This document shows, in pieces, positions 34,180-42,931 of a DNA stretch of 64,000 nucleotides. Position 1 is the stretch's first letter. Each line of letters begins with the position of its first letter. Under the pieces are notes generated by a model that made no database searches, was not told where the DNA came from, and worked only from the letters and a program-made list of their open reading frames with translations. The position numbers were made by a program, and so were the translations under genes. Source of the stretch: Ignavigranum ruoffiae (GTDB taxonomy: Bacteria; Bacillota; Bacilli; Lactobacillales; Aerococcaceae). The DNA lies in the NCBI RefSeq assembly GCF_900110675.1, contig NZ_FOEN01000003.1, positions 62,001-126,000 of the forward strand, given 5' to 3'.

Positions 34180-35277
34180 TTACTCCTCCCTTGTTGGATA
34201 AATATGGCTTCCTGATTTCGAATAAATAATAATCCCATGTCGAGATTCGTATTTAGTGCCGTTTTCATCTTGGTAAACACCTAAAGGTTGATTATCTGCT
34301 ACTCGTTCTTTATTAGTCCATCCTTTGATTGACATGATTGGTATACCCGTGCCTTTTAGGCGATGATATTTTAACTGAGATGTTACAAGATCTCCATACA
34401 TGTAACTTCTTCCTTCATCGCGAGTTTTTTCTAAATGGCGTAACTGTTTTTCTTTATTAATCATATCTTTGACATCTTTTCTAGTTAAGTAGTCTCTTAC
34501 AATATGATTACTTACCTTAGAAATGTTATGGCTTTTACTAAAACTAATCCTTTTCTTAATTTTATCAGCTTCGTCTTCTCGGTTCCACTTCTTATCCCAT
34601 ACATTTTGCTTTTTACCATCCCCCGGATGATAATGAACTTCACACCGGCAATGACCATGCCTTCTAAACACATCTGGAGGCAAACCAGATGGGTAATCAA
34701 AGCTTCCAACCATCTTACTACACCACTCGCAACAACCAGCATTCGCAGTTCTCACGATTTTGGGAGACAGTCCAGCTTTATAATGCAAATCTGCATTTGA
34801 TTTAATAGAATCATCAACGATAGATTGGCTAAAGTTAACGATGGGTTCATCAAGGATCCATTTAATATCATCAAAGTTATCTTCATCTGCAATCCTTTGA
34901 ACGATTCCTTGAATTCGATCATTATTAAGTTCAGGTTTCTGGCCAACAATACCAAGATTTGCTTGTTTATTGAGTAATGATTGTGTTTGCCGACAGTTTT
35001 CAGCTACAACGCCATGATTGTCTACCATCATCGGTTCAATTACTTTCTTTGCAATATTGTAATACATTTTACCGTTTGGTAATTCGTCGCTTTTTATATT
35101 CTCTGAAAAGGTTTCAGATAACAGTTCACCAACCCTAATGGCAAATGAATTTGCTTCATGGTAACTATAATTTTTATTATGTAATTGATTATTAAGTTTC
35201 TTGATTTGGTTGTCCGATTTGATTTTTTGGTAAAACGCCGTTTGCAGTGTCTTCAGCAAATCCTGGGATATATCCAT
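34180..35277 (-). CDS. MuF-type minor head protein with C-terminal Ntox50-like toxin domain
   Basis: 365 residues. The middle MuF part (about 165-230) has AGCCEWCSKMVGSFDYPSG and RRHGHCRCEVHYHPG, with the paired cysteines/histidines of head morphogenesis proteins. The C-terminal 75 residues (KGTGIPIMSIKGWTNKE ... GIIIYSKSGSHIYP) match what I know of the polymorphic-toxin type 50 domain, a predicted RNase. It starts inside the end of the portal gene with GAAGGAG. It may be injected with DNA. The toxin call is from pattern memory. Confidence 0.75.
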   Translation of the reverse strand: MDISQDLLKTLQTAFYQKIKSDNQIKKLNNQLHNKNYSYHEANSFAIRVGELLSETFSENIKSDELPNGKMYYNIAKKVIEPMMVDNHGVVAENCRQTQSLLNKQANLGIVGQKPELNNDRIQGIVQRIADEDNFDDIKWILDEPIVNFSQSIVDDSIKSNADLHYKAGLSPKIVRTANAGCCEWCSKMVGSFDYPSGLPPDVFRRHGHCRCEVHYHPGDGKKQNVWDKKWNREDEADKIKKRISFSKSHNISKVSNHIVRDYLTRKDVKDMINKEKQLRHLEKTRDEGRSYMYGDLVTSQLKYHRLKGTGIPIMSIKGWTNKERVADNQPLGVYQDENGTKYESRHGIIIYSKSGSHIYPTREE

Positions 35278-36505
35278 CTGAATCTCCTTCCATGCCTGTT
35301 AGATCTCTCAAATTATCATTACCAAAGTATCCTGGAATTGATTGGTTAATCTTGATAACACCATCACCAATCGCCGAAATTGTTGCAGCGTCTGGTTCAA
35401 ATACAGGTTCCCATTTCGGAATGGTTTTATAGAACTGATTTCGTTTATAGCTGAAATTGTCTCGAATACACGTTGCTAAGAATCCAACATTTAGAAATCC
35501 ACTTCCAAAGTTTCTCTGTGCTTTTCTAGCAGTGACTCTCAACGTTTCATGACTAGCTTTAATGGCTTCAGCACTCGATGGATTGTCAGTTACAAATCCT
35601 AAATCGTCCAAGGTTAATCCAGTTTCACCAGCAAAACCAGCAGCTGCCATTCTTAATTGTTCAATAAATGGGGTCATGCTAGATGTCGTAAATTGACCAA
35701 GAATTGGATGACCACCATCTTCATCTTGGGTAAATTCAAGCATGGATGAAACAGTTGCTTTCCAAGTGTCTAGTTTTTCTGAATCTTGACTGGTACCAAC
35801 TACATATTTTTGAGGGAATGAATAAAATTCTGCCGTAACATCTGAACGTTCTAAAACTCTTGCTGCATAGTTCTGCCAATACATGGCTGAGCGAGATATC
35901 CGAGACCGTCCAAATGGGCGCACTGCATCCGGTCTATTGATGATTGGTACCAACAAGGGTGCTGGTGCATTATTTTTATATTTAGTAACAGTATTATTAC
36001 TTTTGTTGTAAATAGTAGTTAATCCTGTCTGAAAATAGGCTTCTGTTTCTGGATTACCTTCTTTGGTGCGTGATAATACTGCATAACCTTCTTTTAAAAG
36101 ACCAGTAATCGGATCAATGATTCCAGTTGCGTTATTTGCTTCAATAACTTGTAGTCTTGGATAACCATCTTTATCACTTGAGATATACACAAAACAACAA
36201 GAGGCAATTAGCGCCGAAAGAATGGCACTGTCAAAAAATGTATCTGGATTGTTCAAATCAAATATTTCATTCAAATCGAATAGATCATTAGCAAATTCTC
36301 TAAATATCAATCTGTCAGCTAGGGTATCAACAGCTTTGGTAGTCCAGCCAATGGTTGATTTGAACATCATTTGTATTTGCGGTGGCATTGTAAAGCTTTT
36401 ATTCCATTGTTTATGTTTCATGTCATAGTATTTATAGCGTGTTTCAACCCTATGCTTATGATTGTTTAGCTTTTTTTCAAGATATTCTTTTCCCATTAGA
36501 TCCAT
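35192..36505 (-). CDS. Portal protein (SPP1 Gp6-like)
   Basis: 437 residues from the ATG at 36505, which has AAAAGGAG; a longer in-frame start at 36577 has none. Features include DTLADRLIFREFAN, PVIN-like INRPDAVRPFGRSRIS (portal stem region) and DLGFVTDNPSSAEAIKASHE, typical of portal proteins of lactic siphoviruses. It forms the dodecameric DNA gate and is placed directly after the HNH gene. Confidence 0.85.
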   Translation of the reverse strand: MDLMGKEYLEKKLNNHKHRVETRYKYYDMKHKQWNKSFTMPPQIQMMFKSTIGWTTKAVDTLADRLIFREFANDLFDLNEIFDLNNPDTFFDSAILSALIASCCFVYISSDKDGYPRLQVIEANNATGIIDPITGLLKEGYAVLSRTKEGNPETEAYFQTGLTTIYNKSNNTVTKYKNNAPAPLLVPIINRPDAVRPFGRSRISRSAMYWQNYAARVLERSDVTAEFYSFPQKYVVGTSQDSEKLDTWKATVSSMLEFTQDEDGGHPILGQFTTSSMTPFIEQLRMAAAGFAGETGLTLDDLGFVTDNPSSAEAIKASHETLRVTARKAQRNFGSGFLNVGFLATCIRDNFSYKRNQFYKTIPKWEPVFEPDAATISAIGDGVIKINQSIPGYFGNDNLRDLTGMEGDSDGYIPGFAEDTANGVLPKNQIGQPNQET

Positions 36506-36603
36506 TTTTTGACTCCTTTTTTGTGATATGTATTGGCGCAAGAAAATATGTGCAGTACGACGTGAAGTCCCGAGCAACCAACGGTGGGGGTGGTATGCCC
36601 CCC

Positions 36604-36957
36604 TTATCCGTTAGTAAATTTAAATTGAGTCCAGTCCATTGATTGTGGCAGATTACGATTGCCCAGGATCTTTTTATTATTCGTCATATTTTCCTTATTA
36701 TTGAAAAGTTTATCTGATTTCTGTCTGTTACAAGTCCAATGCGCTAGCTGTAGGTTGCTTATGTCAGAAGGGTGCCCACCTTTTGCAATAGGTATTATAT
36801 GATCGATTACTGGACTCATTGGATTCGGAGCTTTTAAAGAGAAGTCAACAGGATAACCACAAATTGCACAAACGTTCTGGCTTGCCATGATTCTCTTCCT
36901 ATTCTTCTCGTATGTAGTCCGGTGGGTTCCAACCTTATCGGGGCGTTTTATTTTCAT
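36604..36957 (-). CDS. HNH endonuclease (packaging-associated)
   Basis: 117 residues from the ATG at 36957 (CGAGGAG upstream). The HNH core is NVCAICGYPVDF, VIDHIIPIAKGGHPSDISNL and HWTCNRQKSDK, with two CxxC/C-type zinc ligands. In cos-type siphoviruses such an HNH nuclease works with terminase at cos and lies beside it. A G-rich cos-like stretch is directly upstream. Confidence 0.88.
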   Translation of the reverse strand: MKIKRPDKVGTHRTTYEKNRKRIMASQNVCAICGYPVDFSLKAPNPMSPVIDHIIPIAKGGHPSDISNLQLAHWTCNRQKSDKLFNNKENMTNNKKILGNRNLPQSMDWTQFKFTNG

Positions 36958-36977
36958 GGTAGTCTCCTCGTTATATA

Positions 36978-37005
36978 GGTGGGGGGGCAAAATAAAAAGC
37001 CACCC
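36978..37005. other. Candidate cos region
   Basis: GGTGGGGGGGCAAA (36978-36991) followed by GCCACCC lies 20 bp upstream of the HNH gene. It resembles the G-rich cos cores of staphylococcal HNH phages as I remember them, and is in the expected place. A second G-rich/C-rich patch (36580-36600) lies between HNH and portal. Either could be the cleavage site; neither is proven. Confidence 0.35.
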
Positions 37006-37095
37006 ACTTTTTTAGATGGGCAGCTCATAATATATATTTTTCACAATACCAACGTATCATATATATGAGTGCCAAACAATGACAAACAGGGACAT

Positions 37096-37536
37096 TTAGG
37101 GACAGGATTTAATAAAACTGTCTATTTCCTGTTGAAACTTTGTTCTAAACTCTTCTAAAGCACGACCATGGATTCTTTTAACATTTCTATCTGACGTATA
37201 CATCACATCAGCTATATACTCATAACTTCGTTGATTGAGGTAACGCTCACGTAGAACTATATGATGTTCTTTAACTTCCAACTGATCTATTTGATTTGAT
37301 ATTGTACGTTTAGCCTCTATCAATCTATCTATTTTGTTTGAAATTTCATCGTCTAACTTTACCAACTTATCTACAAAACTACCATTGGTATGTGTTTCTT
37401 GCACTGGGTCGGTCTTCCAATTACTCGCCGATGGTATATTGCGCCTCAAATCGTCCAACTCTTTTTGTCTTGAGTTGATGTCCTGGTTGCTATATCTTAC
37501 TTGGTTTAAATATCGCTTAACATCGCTCAACGCCAA
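37096..37536 (-). CDS. Late transcription regulator, ArpU/DUF1492-like
   Basis: 146 residues: an N-terminal coiled coil (RQKELDDLRRN; VDKLVKLDDEISNKIDRLIE) and a C-terminal sigma-70 region-4-like HTH (LRERYLNQRSYEYIADVMYT, DRNVKRIHGRALEEF). Such proteins switch on packaging and structural genes in Gram-positive phages. It starts at a TTG overlapping the small peptide gene and lies directly before the cos-like site and the late genes. Confidence 0.82.
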   Translation of the reverse strand: MALSDVKRYLNQVRYSNQDINSRQKELDDLRRNIPSASNWKTDPVQETHTNGSFVDKLVKLDDEISNKIDRLIEAKRTISNQIDQLEVKEHHIVLRERYLNQRSYEYIADVMYTSDRNVKRIHGRALEEFRTKFQQEIDSFIKSCP

Positions 37537-37601
37537 TCATCCTTGTCTAAGCGGACGAGTGTCACCCCTACAAATAACACGAGTAATAATATTGTTTTCA
37601 T
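37530..37601 (-). CDS. 23-residue membrane micropeptide
   Basis: ATG at 37601 overlaps the TGA of the DUF1642 gene and has a strong GAGGAGG at 7-bp spacing. The peptide begins MKTILLLVLFVGVTLVRLDK: a single membrane helix with a charged tail. Two similar tiny membrane proteins occur at 46838 and 47541. The good SD and tight coupling support translation; function is unknown. Confidence 0.6.
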
Positions 37602-38098
37602 GATTCCACCTCCTCAAAATCAGCGTTGGTGTCGTTGATGCCAAGGTTGTTCCATTGTTCTTTGCTGAATTTAGTTTGATATTCGTCAGTATGATGATTA
37701 CCTAAAACAATAAATCTATCTTCTAAGGGTAAGTAGTTCCAATACCGTCTATAATAATCTCTTGTCAACTCGCTGCCTTTTATCTTGGCGTAAAATAACG
37801 GTTCTTTCTCAATCTCGTAACCGTTTATCCAAGCTTTAGCTAGCACTTCAAACTTATTATAATCGTTTGCATAAACCCATCCGTAAACTTCATCGGGCTG
37901 AGCAATAAAGTCTAAGGCTTCTCTCAGTGTTCCACCGCCAAATTTAACTTCTTTAATCCAGTTAGCTACAAACTTTGGTATTTTAGCTTTCTCTGGTTCT
38001 TCCACTGCCTCCCATTCTGTTGTTTGCCAATCGAATGGCTCTTCTAACCCGTTTATTATTTCAGTAATCTTATTAATCACTTCTCGTTTATCCATCAT
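37598..38098 (-). CDS. DUF1642 phage protein
   Basis: 166 residues. The segment KIPKFVANWIKEVKFGGGTL and the following AWINGYEIEKEPLFYAKIKG are typical of DUF1642, a family restricted to phages of lactic acid bacteria, with unknown role. Its start overlaps the preceding small gene. Confidence 0.78.
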   Translation of the reverse strand: MMDKREVINKITEIINGLEEPFDWQTTEWEAVEEPEKAKIPKFVANWIKEVKFGGGTLREALDFIAQPDEVYGWVYANDYNKFEVLAKAWINGYEIEKEPLFYAKIKGSELTRDYYRRYWNYLPLEDRFIVLGNHHTDEYQTKFSKEQWNNLGINDTNADFEEVES

Positions 38099-38354
38099 AT
38101 CTTCCCCCTAAATAATCTAAGTTATCTGGCTGTCCGTCGCTCCACAGACTCCCACCAAAGCCTTGGTCTCGCCAGTAGGCTTGGTCAAGTTCTTCAAAAG
38201 ATTTATGCTGTTCTTTGCTATATTCTTTCAATTCGTCATACACTGCATTAAATAGATCGTCTAAGCCGTCGATATCCGTCCTAAATTCGTGTGTGGTTTG
38301 ATTTATTTTTTGACAGATTCTAACTGCCCCACCATCTCGCTCTATCCAGAACAC
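38088..38354 (-). CDS. Hypothetical phage protein, 88 residues
   Basis: Not recognised. It is acidic, with a helical middle (LDDLFNAVYDELKEYSKEQH) and a glycine-rich end. Overlaps on both sides with neighbours in the same direction support it as part of the early operon. Confidence 0.6.
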   Translation of the reverse strand: MFWIERDGGAVRICQKINQTTHEFRTDIDGLDDLFNAVYDELKEYSKEQHKSFEELDQAYWRDQGFGGSLWSDGQPDNLDYLGGRYDG

Positions 38355-38602
38355 TTTACATAACTCCTCTCATACGCTGCGCAAATGTCTGGCAGTTTAT
38401 GTTGCGCCTTGCATTCATCAAGATTAAATTTAACGGATTTTAAAAACGATTGTGTCCCTCGTTTTCGCTTAAAATTTTCGATGATATCTTCCTTATGCAC
38501 CACATAGCGGTATCCATCAACGGCTTCAATGATAAATACATTGTCGTGCTCACTGACGATATCGCCGTTAACTTTCACTCCCTGTATTATTTCGTAAATC
38601 AT
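38342..38602 (-). CDS. Hypothetical phage protein, 86 residues
   Basis: Not recognised. The N-terminal half looks like a small beta barrel (VKVNGDIVSEHDNVFIIEAV) and the C-terminal half is charged with three cysteines/histidines. AAGGAG precedes the ATG. It overlaps DUF3310-like and 38088 genes, which supports expression in the early operon. Confidence 0.6.
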   Translation of the reverse strand: MIYEIIQGVKVNGDIVSEHDNVFIIEAVDGYRYVVHKEDIIENFKRKRGTQSFLKSVKFNLDECKAQHKLPDICAAYERSYVKCSG

Positions 38603-38807
38603 TTTCCATGTACTCCTTCAACCGTGATAATGTTTCAATAGCTTTTTCTATATCTTGTATAGGATTATCTTTGTTTCGTTTAATATACCGTTCGGCAATA
38701 CTAATCATGATGGCCTTAAATATTTCTAGATTATATTCGTTGTGCCATTGATCAAATAAATCTTTGCCGGATTTGTTTTTATAATGTCTTGGTCTGATGG
38801 CTTCCAT
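38568..38807 (-). CDS. DUF3310 protein
   Basis: 79 residues. The start RPRHYKNKSGKDLFDQWHNE and the helix FKAIMISIAERYIKRNKDNP are characteristic of DUF3310, small proteins often found with phage replication genes and sometimes called nucleotide kinase-like. No catalytic motif is visible. Confidence 0.75.
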   Translation of the reverse strand: MEAIRPRHYKNKSGKDLFDQWHNEYNLEIFKAIMISIAERYIKRNKDNPIQDIEKAIETLSRLKEYMENDLRNNTGSES

Positions 38808-39265
38808 TAGTCATCTCCTTTCGCAAAAGCTCGCGCAAACAATATAGCTTCACATTCATCTTCTGGAACATCAAGTTGATAAATTTCTGCTACCATGTTC
38901 ATCGCTTCTCGTTTCAAATTAGACCTTCCAACTGTTTTGATCCCCACCAACTTCCGCCACTCTGATGCTTTAACAACATTGACGATATAGCCTTTTTCTT
39001 CCAGACATATTTCAAGTGTGCCTTGTAATTTAGCTAATACTTCATAAACTTTTGGATTACGCTGCACTTGGATACCTTCGATAAAGACAAAGGTTGGCTG
39101 GTGATCATCACAAAGTCTAATACACTTTTTAACTGTTTTACGAATACGGTCATTAGTTGGCCCCTTGGGTTTAAAAACATCGGACTCAACGATTTTCATC
39201 GAGTCCATTTCCATCACACAATAACCTGTACAAGTGGTTGATTGGTCAAAAGCAATTAATTTCAT
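38807..39265 (-). CDS. RuvC-like Holliday junction resolvase
   Basis: 152 residues of RNase-H fold: first acidic residue in IAFDQSTTCTGYC, second in TFVFIEGIQVQRN and the last pair in PEDECEAILFARAFA. It should resolve branched DNA before packaging. The ATG at 39265 overlaps the TGA of the helicase gene (ATGA); an upstream in-frame start at 39280 would lie inside it. Confidence 0.85.
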   Translation of the reverse strand: MKLIAFDQSTTCTGYCVMEMDSMKIVESDVFKPKGPTNDRIRKTVKKCIRLCDDHQPTFVFIEGIQVQRNPKVYEVLAKLQGTLEICLEEKGYIVNVVKASEWRKLVGIKTVGRSNLKREAMNMVAEIYQLDVPEDECEAILFARAFAKGDD

Positions 39266-40731
39266 GCTAATTGCTTCCACTTCCTCTCTTCCAAATATTC
39301 TGTTTTCAATTCATCGCCAACAATAATTAGCTTCTTTTTGGCGCGTGTAACTGCTACATAGGCTAAATTTCGTGTGTCTAAATGACTTGGTTGATATGCG
39401 ACCACATCCCACTCAGACCCTTGCGATTTGTGAATAGTGAGGCCATATGCTAAGTCAAAATTATAATCAAGATCTAAAGCGGTTTTGATATCAACTATTT
39501 TTCCGTTCGCTTGATTTAAAATTTTGTTATAGGCGATAATTTCAAATAACTGCCCATTATAAAAGCGTTCGTCATTTGTTTTAGCGATGATAATATCGCC
39601 GATACAAAAATTGGGGGAAATTGAGCGTTGGCCATTCTTTATTTTTTGCTCATCATTTACTTGTTTAACATTGCCATTGGTATAAGTTAAAACGACTTCC
39701 GCTCCTCTGTGAAATGCCTCTTTGGTGGTGGATACAATTTCAATATTATTAAATTGCATGTTTGAATTTTGAGGAATCCCCAAGATTTCTCTGCCTAATG
39801 CAATAATGTCGTAAGCATCTGAACGATGATTTTCAACCAACTCAAATGTTTTAAAATTGTTCAGGATTCGTTCAAACGGTCGCCCATATTCAACCGGTGG
39901 GATTTGATTTTTATCGCCTACAAAGATGAGTTGTTGCCCTTTATATACATCCATTAGCTTCTTAAATAAAGGCGTAGAAAGCATTCCGCTTTCGTCAATG
40001 ACAATCACATCACAATAAAATGGATTGTGAACAAAGCTATGAATGGTTTTAACGATGCCAAAATTCAATTTTTCCTGGAGTGCCTCTTTAGCTTTATGAG
40101 TGGGTGCTAAAATTGCTATTTCTTTGTTGTTTTTCTTGAGTTGGTCAATAATTGCAGCCGTCACATAACTCTTTCCTGTACCTGCACCCCCAATCAAAGA
40201 AGAAACATGATTTTTTAAACAACCGTTTAAAGCGTCCATCTGTTCTTTAGTTTTCTGAATCTCAATCGGAACAATATATTGATATAAAACATTTTGCGTA
40301 GGTAAGTAACTAGGCAACTGATCAATGGCTTCACTTACCAGAATAGTTTCTTTGGTTGTTAAGATATAAGGGTCAGCGTACAGTTCAACGCCGGTTCCGT
40401 CCAAATCTTCCTCATCTACAAACATCGACACATAATCGCTGCGTTCTTTTTGCATGAGTTGTGTAACGTCATAATAAATTCTAGCCTTTCGCTCTTGTTC
40501 ATTGGTGTAAGGAATGTTGTAGCGTATCAAAGCATTCTTAGTGTTTTTAAATGCATATCGCTCTAATTCCATAAAAGTTCCAAAAGGATTGTGTTCAAGC
40601 AATTCTTCAAAAAAATGATAAGGATTGTATGATTCTGCCGTCCCCGGATATTGATGAGCATTTTTAGCATGGGCAAATGTATATGTCCGTTCAATATTCC
40701 TTAAAATTGCTTTGGAAAAATCATATTTCAC
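39262..40731 (-). CDS. RecD/Dda-like superfamily 1 helicase
   Basis: 489 residues. Helicase motifs: I LIGGAGTGKSYVTAA (about 178), II VIVIDESGML (about 245), III IFVGDKNQIPPVE, IV-VI LTIHKSQGSEWDV and YVAVTRAKKKLI. It is a 5'-3' type SF1 helicase, like T4 Dda, and the likely replicative or accessory helicase of the phage, since no DnaB-like gene is present. GTG start with GGAGG at 9 bp. Confidence 0.88.
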   Translation of the reverse strand: MKYDFSKAILRNIERTYTFAHAKNAHQYPGTAESYNPYHFFEELLEHNPFGTFMELERYAFKNTKNALIRYNIPYTNEQERKARIYYDVTQLMQKERSDYVSMFVDEEDLDGTGVELYADPYILTTKETILVSEAIDQLPSYLPTQNVLYQYIVPIEIQKTKEQMDALNGCLKNHVSSLIGGAGTGKSYVTAAIIDQLKKNNKEIAILAPTHKAKEALQEKLNFGIVKTIHSFVHNPFYCDVIVIDESGMLSTPLFKKLMDVYKGQQLIFVGDKNQIPPVEYGRPFERILNNFKTFELVENHRSDAYDIIALGREILGIPQNSNMQFNNIEIVSTTKEAFHRGAEVVLTYTNGNVKQVNDEQKIKNGQRSISPNFCIGDIIIAKTNDERFYNGQLFEIIAYNKILNQANGKIVDIKTALDLDYNFDLAYGLTIHKSQGSEWDVVAYQPSHLDTRNLAYVAVTRAKKKLIIVGDELKTEYLEERKWKQLA

Positions 40732-42541
40732 GACAGATTACCTCCACTTCTTTTTCTGTTAGTCCATCTGCATACATTTGTTGAATAACTTTTTCTTCCA
40801 ATTCGCGCGCTTCATCATGCTGATTTTTAAAACTAGGATTGTTCAGGGTATCTCTTAAATATCTGATGACTTCAAAATAAGTATTATTTCGCTTACCTTC
40901 TGGAACACCTTGTTCTATCACCCGTTTAAGTTTAAATGCTTGCGGATGATTAAAATCCATAATTGATTTGTTGGTAGTAATTGTTGTATTAAAATCAATC
41001 ACTTTTTCTTTATCTCGATTAAATTGTTTTACGTTAACTTTTGTTCCAGTCACAATAGAAATATCTTTGTATTTAAAAGGCATTCCCATTAGCTGGGCAA
41101 TCTTTTCTGAAGCCGAATCAATTTCGATGTTTAACATTTTTGAAACGCCTTTAATGGTATTTCGATAACTATCAACGTCCATCTCTTCGTCAGCCATCAT
41201 GATGACACGCCACCTTAAGGAACCGTCATAATAATATTTAGCAGTTGGATAAACTAAGCCAAACAATCCCTGCGCTTCTAACTTGCGTTCCACTTCTTGG
41301 CGGCCTAAATTACCATCATCAATATCTAAGGCTAATAAGATTTTTCCGCCTAAATAATTTTCATTGGTGCGGATATCATTTTTAAAATTACCGTCCAAGA
41401 AGTATGCAACATAGTTTGCTTTAACATGCTTATATTCTTGTTCCGTTGAAGCTCCTTGCAACAAGCTAGTGGCTTCCAAATCTTCTTCCATCTTGTCAAC
41501 AGACCGGATAAACGAATGCAAGGTTTCATTGTCGCTTGATCGCATCTGATTCCCTTGATAACCAACTTTCAAGTTGATGGTCATCTCTTTCATAAGAATT
41601 GAATTTAACAACTGTTCTGTTTGGATTGCTTGTTGTTCTTCTTCCATCGCTTCTTGTTCAAGCTCCATGTTGAATATTTCTTCTTCATCTTGATAATCAA
41701 ACCCTTTAAATTCAAAAGCCGTTTCAGGAACGATAACCCAACACGCATTTTCTTTGCCTAGTTTCTTGTTGTTTTTTAGCTGCCGAATCGAAAGTTCTTT
41801 AATTTCTTTCAATCGATTGGCTAATTGATTAGATCCGACCACTTTCTTAAATTCGGTTGGTTTAAAATACCATTCATCATCAATGTTTCTGCTTACCGCT
41901 TGATGAAGTCTAGTTAAAGCATCTAATACCTCGGTTTCATCCACCCCATTATCTTGATACAGGGCAAACATCATCTTGTCCGCTTCTTCCACGTCTTGAA
42001 TCTCTTTAACAATGTCATATGGATTAGCGTTTCGATTGCGTATCTGTACAAATCCAATTTCGTTTTGGTAGTGGAATCGATGGCCATCGAACTGTAAGTT
42101 TAATGACTGGTCGTCCAATACAACAATGCTCGGTTTTATCCAATGGTGTTTGTTTTTACCTGTGCCAAACATACGTTCTGCTGTTTTATAAATAAGCATG
42201 CTTTCTTCAAATGTGTCAGCCACATTTAAATCCAGTGTTTTTTTAGTGTATGAAAGAGTCTTATTTACGTTAGTCACATAATTAATTTTACGAATATACA
42301 ACACCTTTTTATTATGTGTTTCCTCAATAAAAGTATTGGTCAAATTCAAATTTGAAAAAGTTGCTATATCATCTTTGTATAATCCCATCGCTAGCAATAA
42401 TTCAAACGTCCGATTATATCCACCGATTGCCAGAAACAAAACTTCTTCTTCATTAATCACTCTGGCTAATTTATCAGATTGGATTCGGTTGTATACTTTT
42501 TTCAGGTTCTTACGTGACTTATCAAAAATTATTTCACCCAT
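40721..42541 (-). CDS. Phage replication protein with AEP (PrimPol)-like primase and PriCT-like C-terminus
   Basis: 606 residues. The N-terminal 300 are not recognised. A probable primase-polymerase core (about 385-510) has the metal pair in LLALDIDDGN and a later PTAKYYYDGSLRWRVIMMAD. The C-terminal part GVPEGKRNNTYFEVIRYLRD resembles PriCT-1. Directly upstream is a region full of ATAAC repeats, so this protein may also recognise the origin. The catalytic call rests on motif spacing by eye. Confidence 0.68.
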   Translation of the reverse strand: MGEIIFDKSRKNLKKVYNRIQSDKLARVINEEEVLFLAIGGYNRTFELLLAMGLYKDDIATFSNLNLTNTFIEETHNKKVLYIRKINYVTNVNKTLSYTKKTLDLNVADTFEESMLIYKTAERMFGTGKNKHHWIKPSIVVLDDQSLNLQFDGHRFHYQNEIGFVQIRNRNANPYDIVKEIQDVEEADKMMFALYQDNGVDETEVLDALTRLHQAVSRNIDDEWYFKPTEFKKVVGSNQLANRLKEIKELSIRQLKNNKKLGKENACWVIVPETAFEFKGFDYQDEEEIFNMELEQEAMEEEQQAIQTEQLLNSILMKEMTINLKVGYQGNQMRSSDNETLHSFIRSVDKMEEDLEATSLLQGASTEQEYKHVKANYVAYFLDGNFKNDIRTNENYLGGKILLALDIDDGNLGRQEVERKLEAQGLFGLVYPTAKYYYDGSLRWRVIMMADEEMDVDSYRNTIKGVSKMLNIEIDSASEKIAQLMGMPFKYKDISIVTGTKVNVKQFNRDKEKVIDFNTTITTNKSIMDFNHPQAFKLKRVIEQGVPEGKRNNTYFEVIRYLRDTLNNPSFKNQHDEARELEEKVIQQMYADGLTEKEVEVICREI

Positions 42542-42599
42542 TGACTCCTCCTCCCATTCGTGATAGTCTTAGGTCAAGGAATACTACATTTTTCTTCCA

Positions 42600-42931
42600 T
42601 TTGATTATCTAAACTTTGTGAAAAGTTATGAAATAGTCAAATGGAATTTTTATATATAAAATTTTAAAACTCTATATACTAGACATAACTTCATAACCAC
42701 CCCTTATAAACGTTGATATAAAGCCATTTTGACGGTTATGAAACGGTTATGTGAGTGGTTATGGTTATGAATATTTTTACTTTTTTGACTCTAAAAAAGT
42801 TATTTTTTGCTTTTCATAACCATGTTCATAACTTTTACATAACTTGCTACAAACGCTACTGCAATAACGTTTGTAGCACTTTTTAAAGTTTGTGAAATTT
42901 TGGCTCATAACCACGTTTTATAACTTTTTTA
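42600..42931. repeat. Iteron-rich non-coding region, candidate replication origin
   Basis: About 390 bp without a gene (42542-42931). It contains well over ten copies of ATAAC/GTTAT in both orientations, many as CATAACC or GGTTATG, clustered at 42620, 42690-42700, 42737-42772, 42820-42845 and 42903-42920, in AT-rich DNA. An 11-bp inverted repeat TGCTACAAACG (42845-42855) / CGTTTGTAGCA (42868-42878) lies inside. Such iterons beside the primase gene suggest the phage origin. Confidence 0.6.

Noticed and set aside
42845-42878. Terminator of the DUF669 gene
   Set aside because: The inverted repeat has no T-run in the leftward direction; it is treated as part of the origin candidate.
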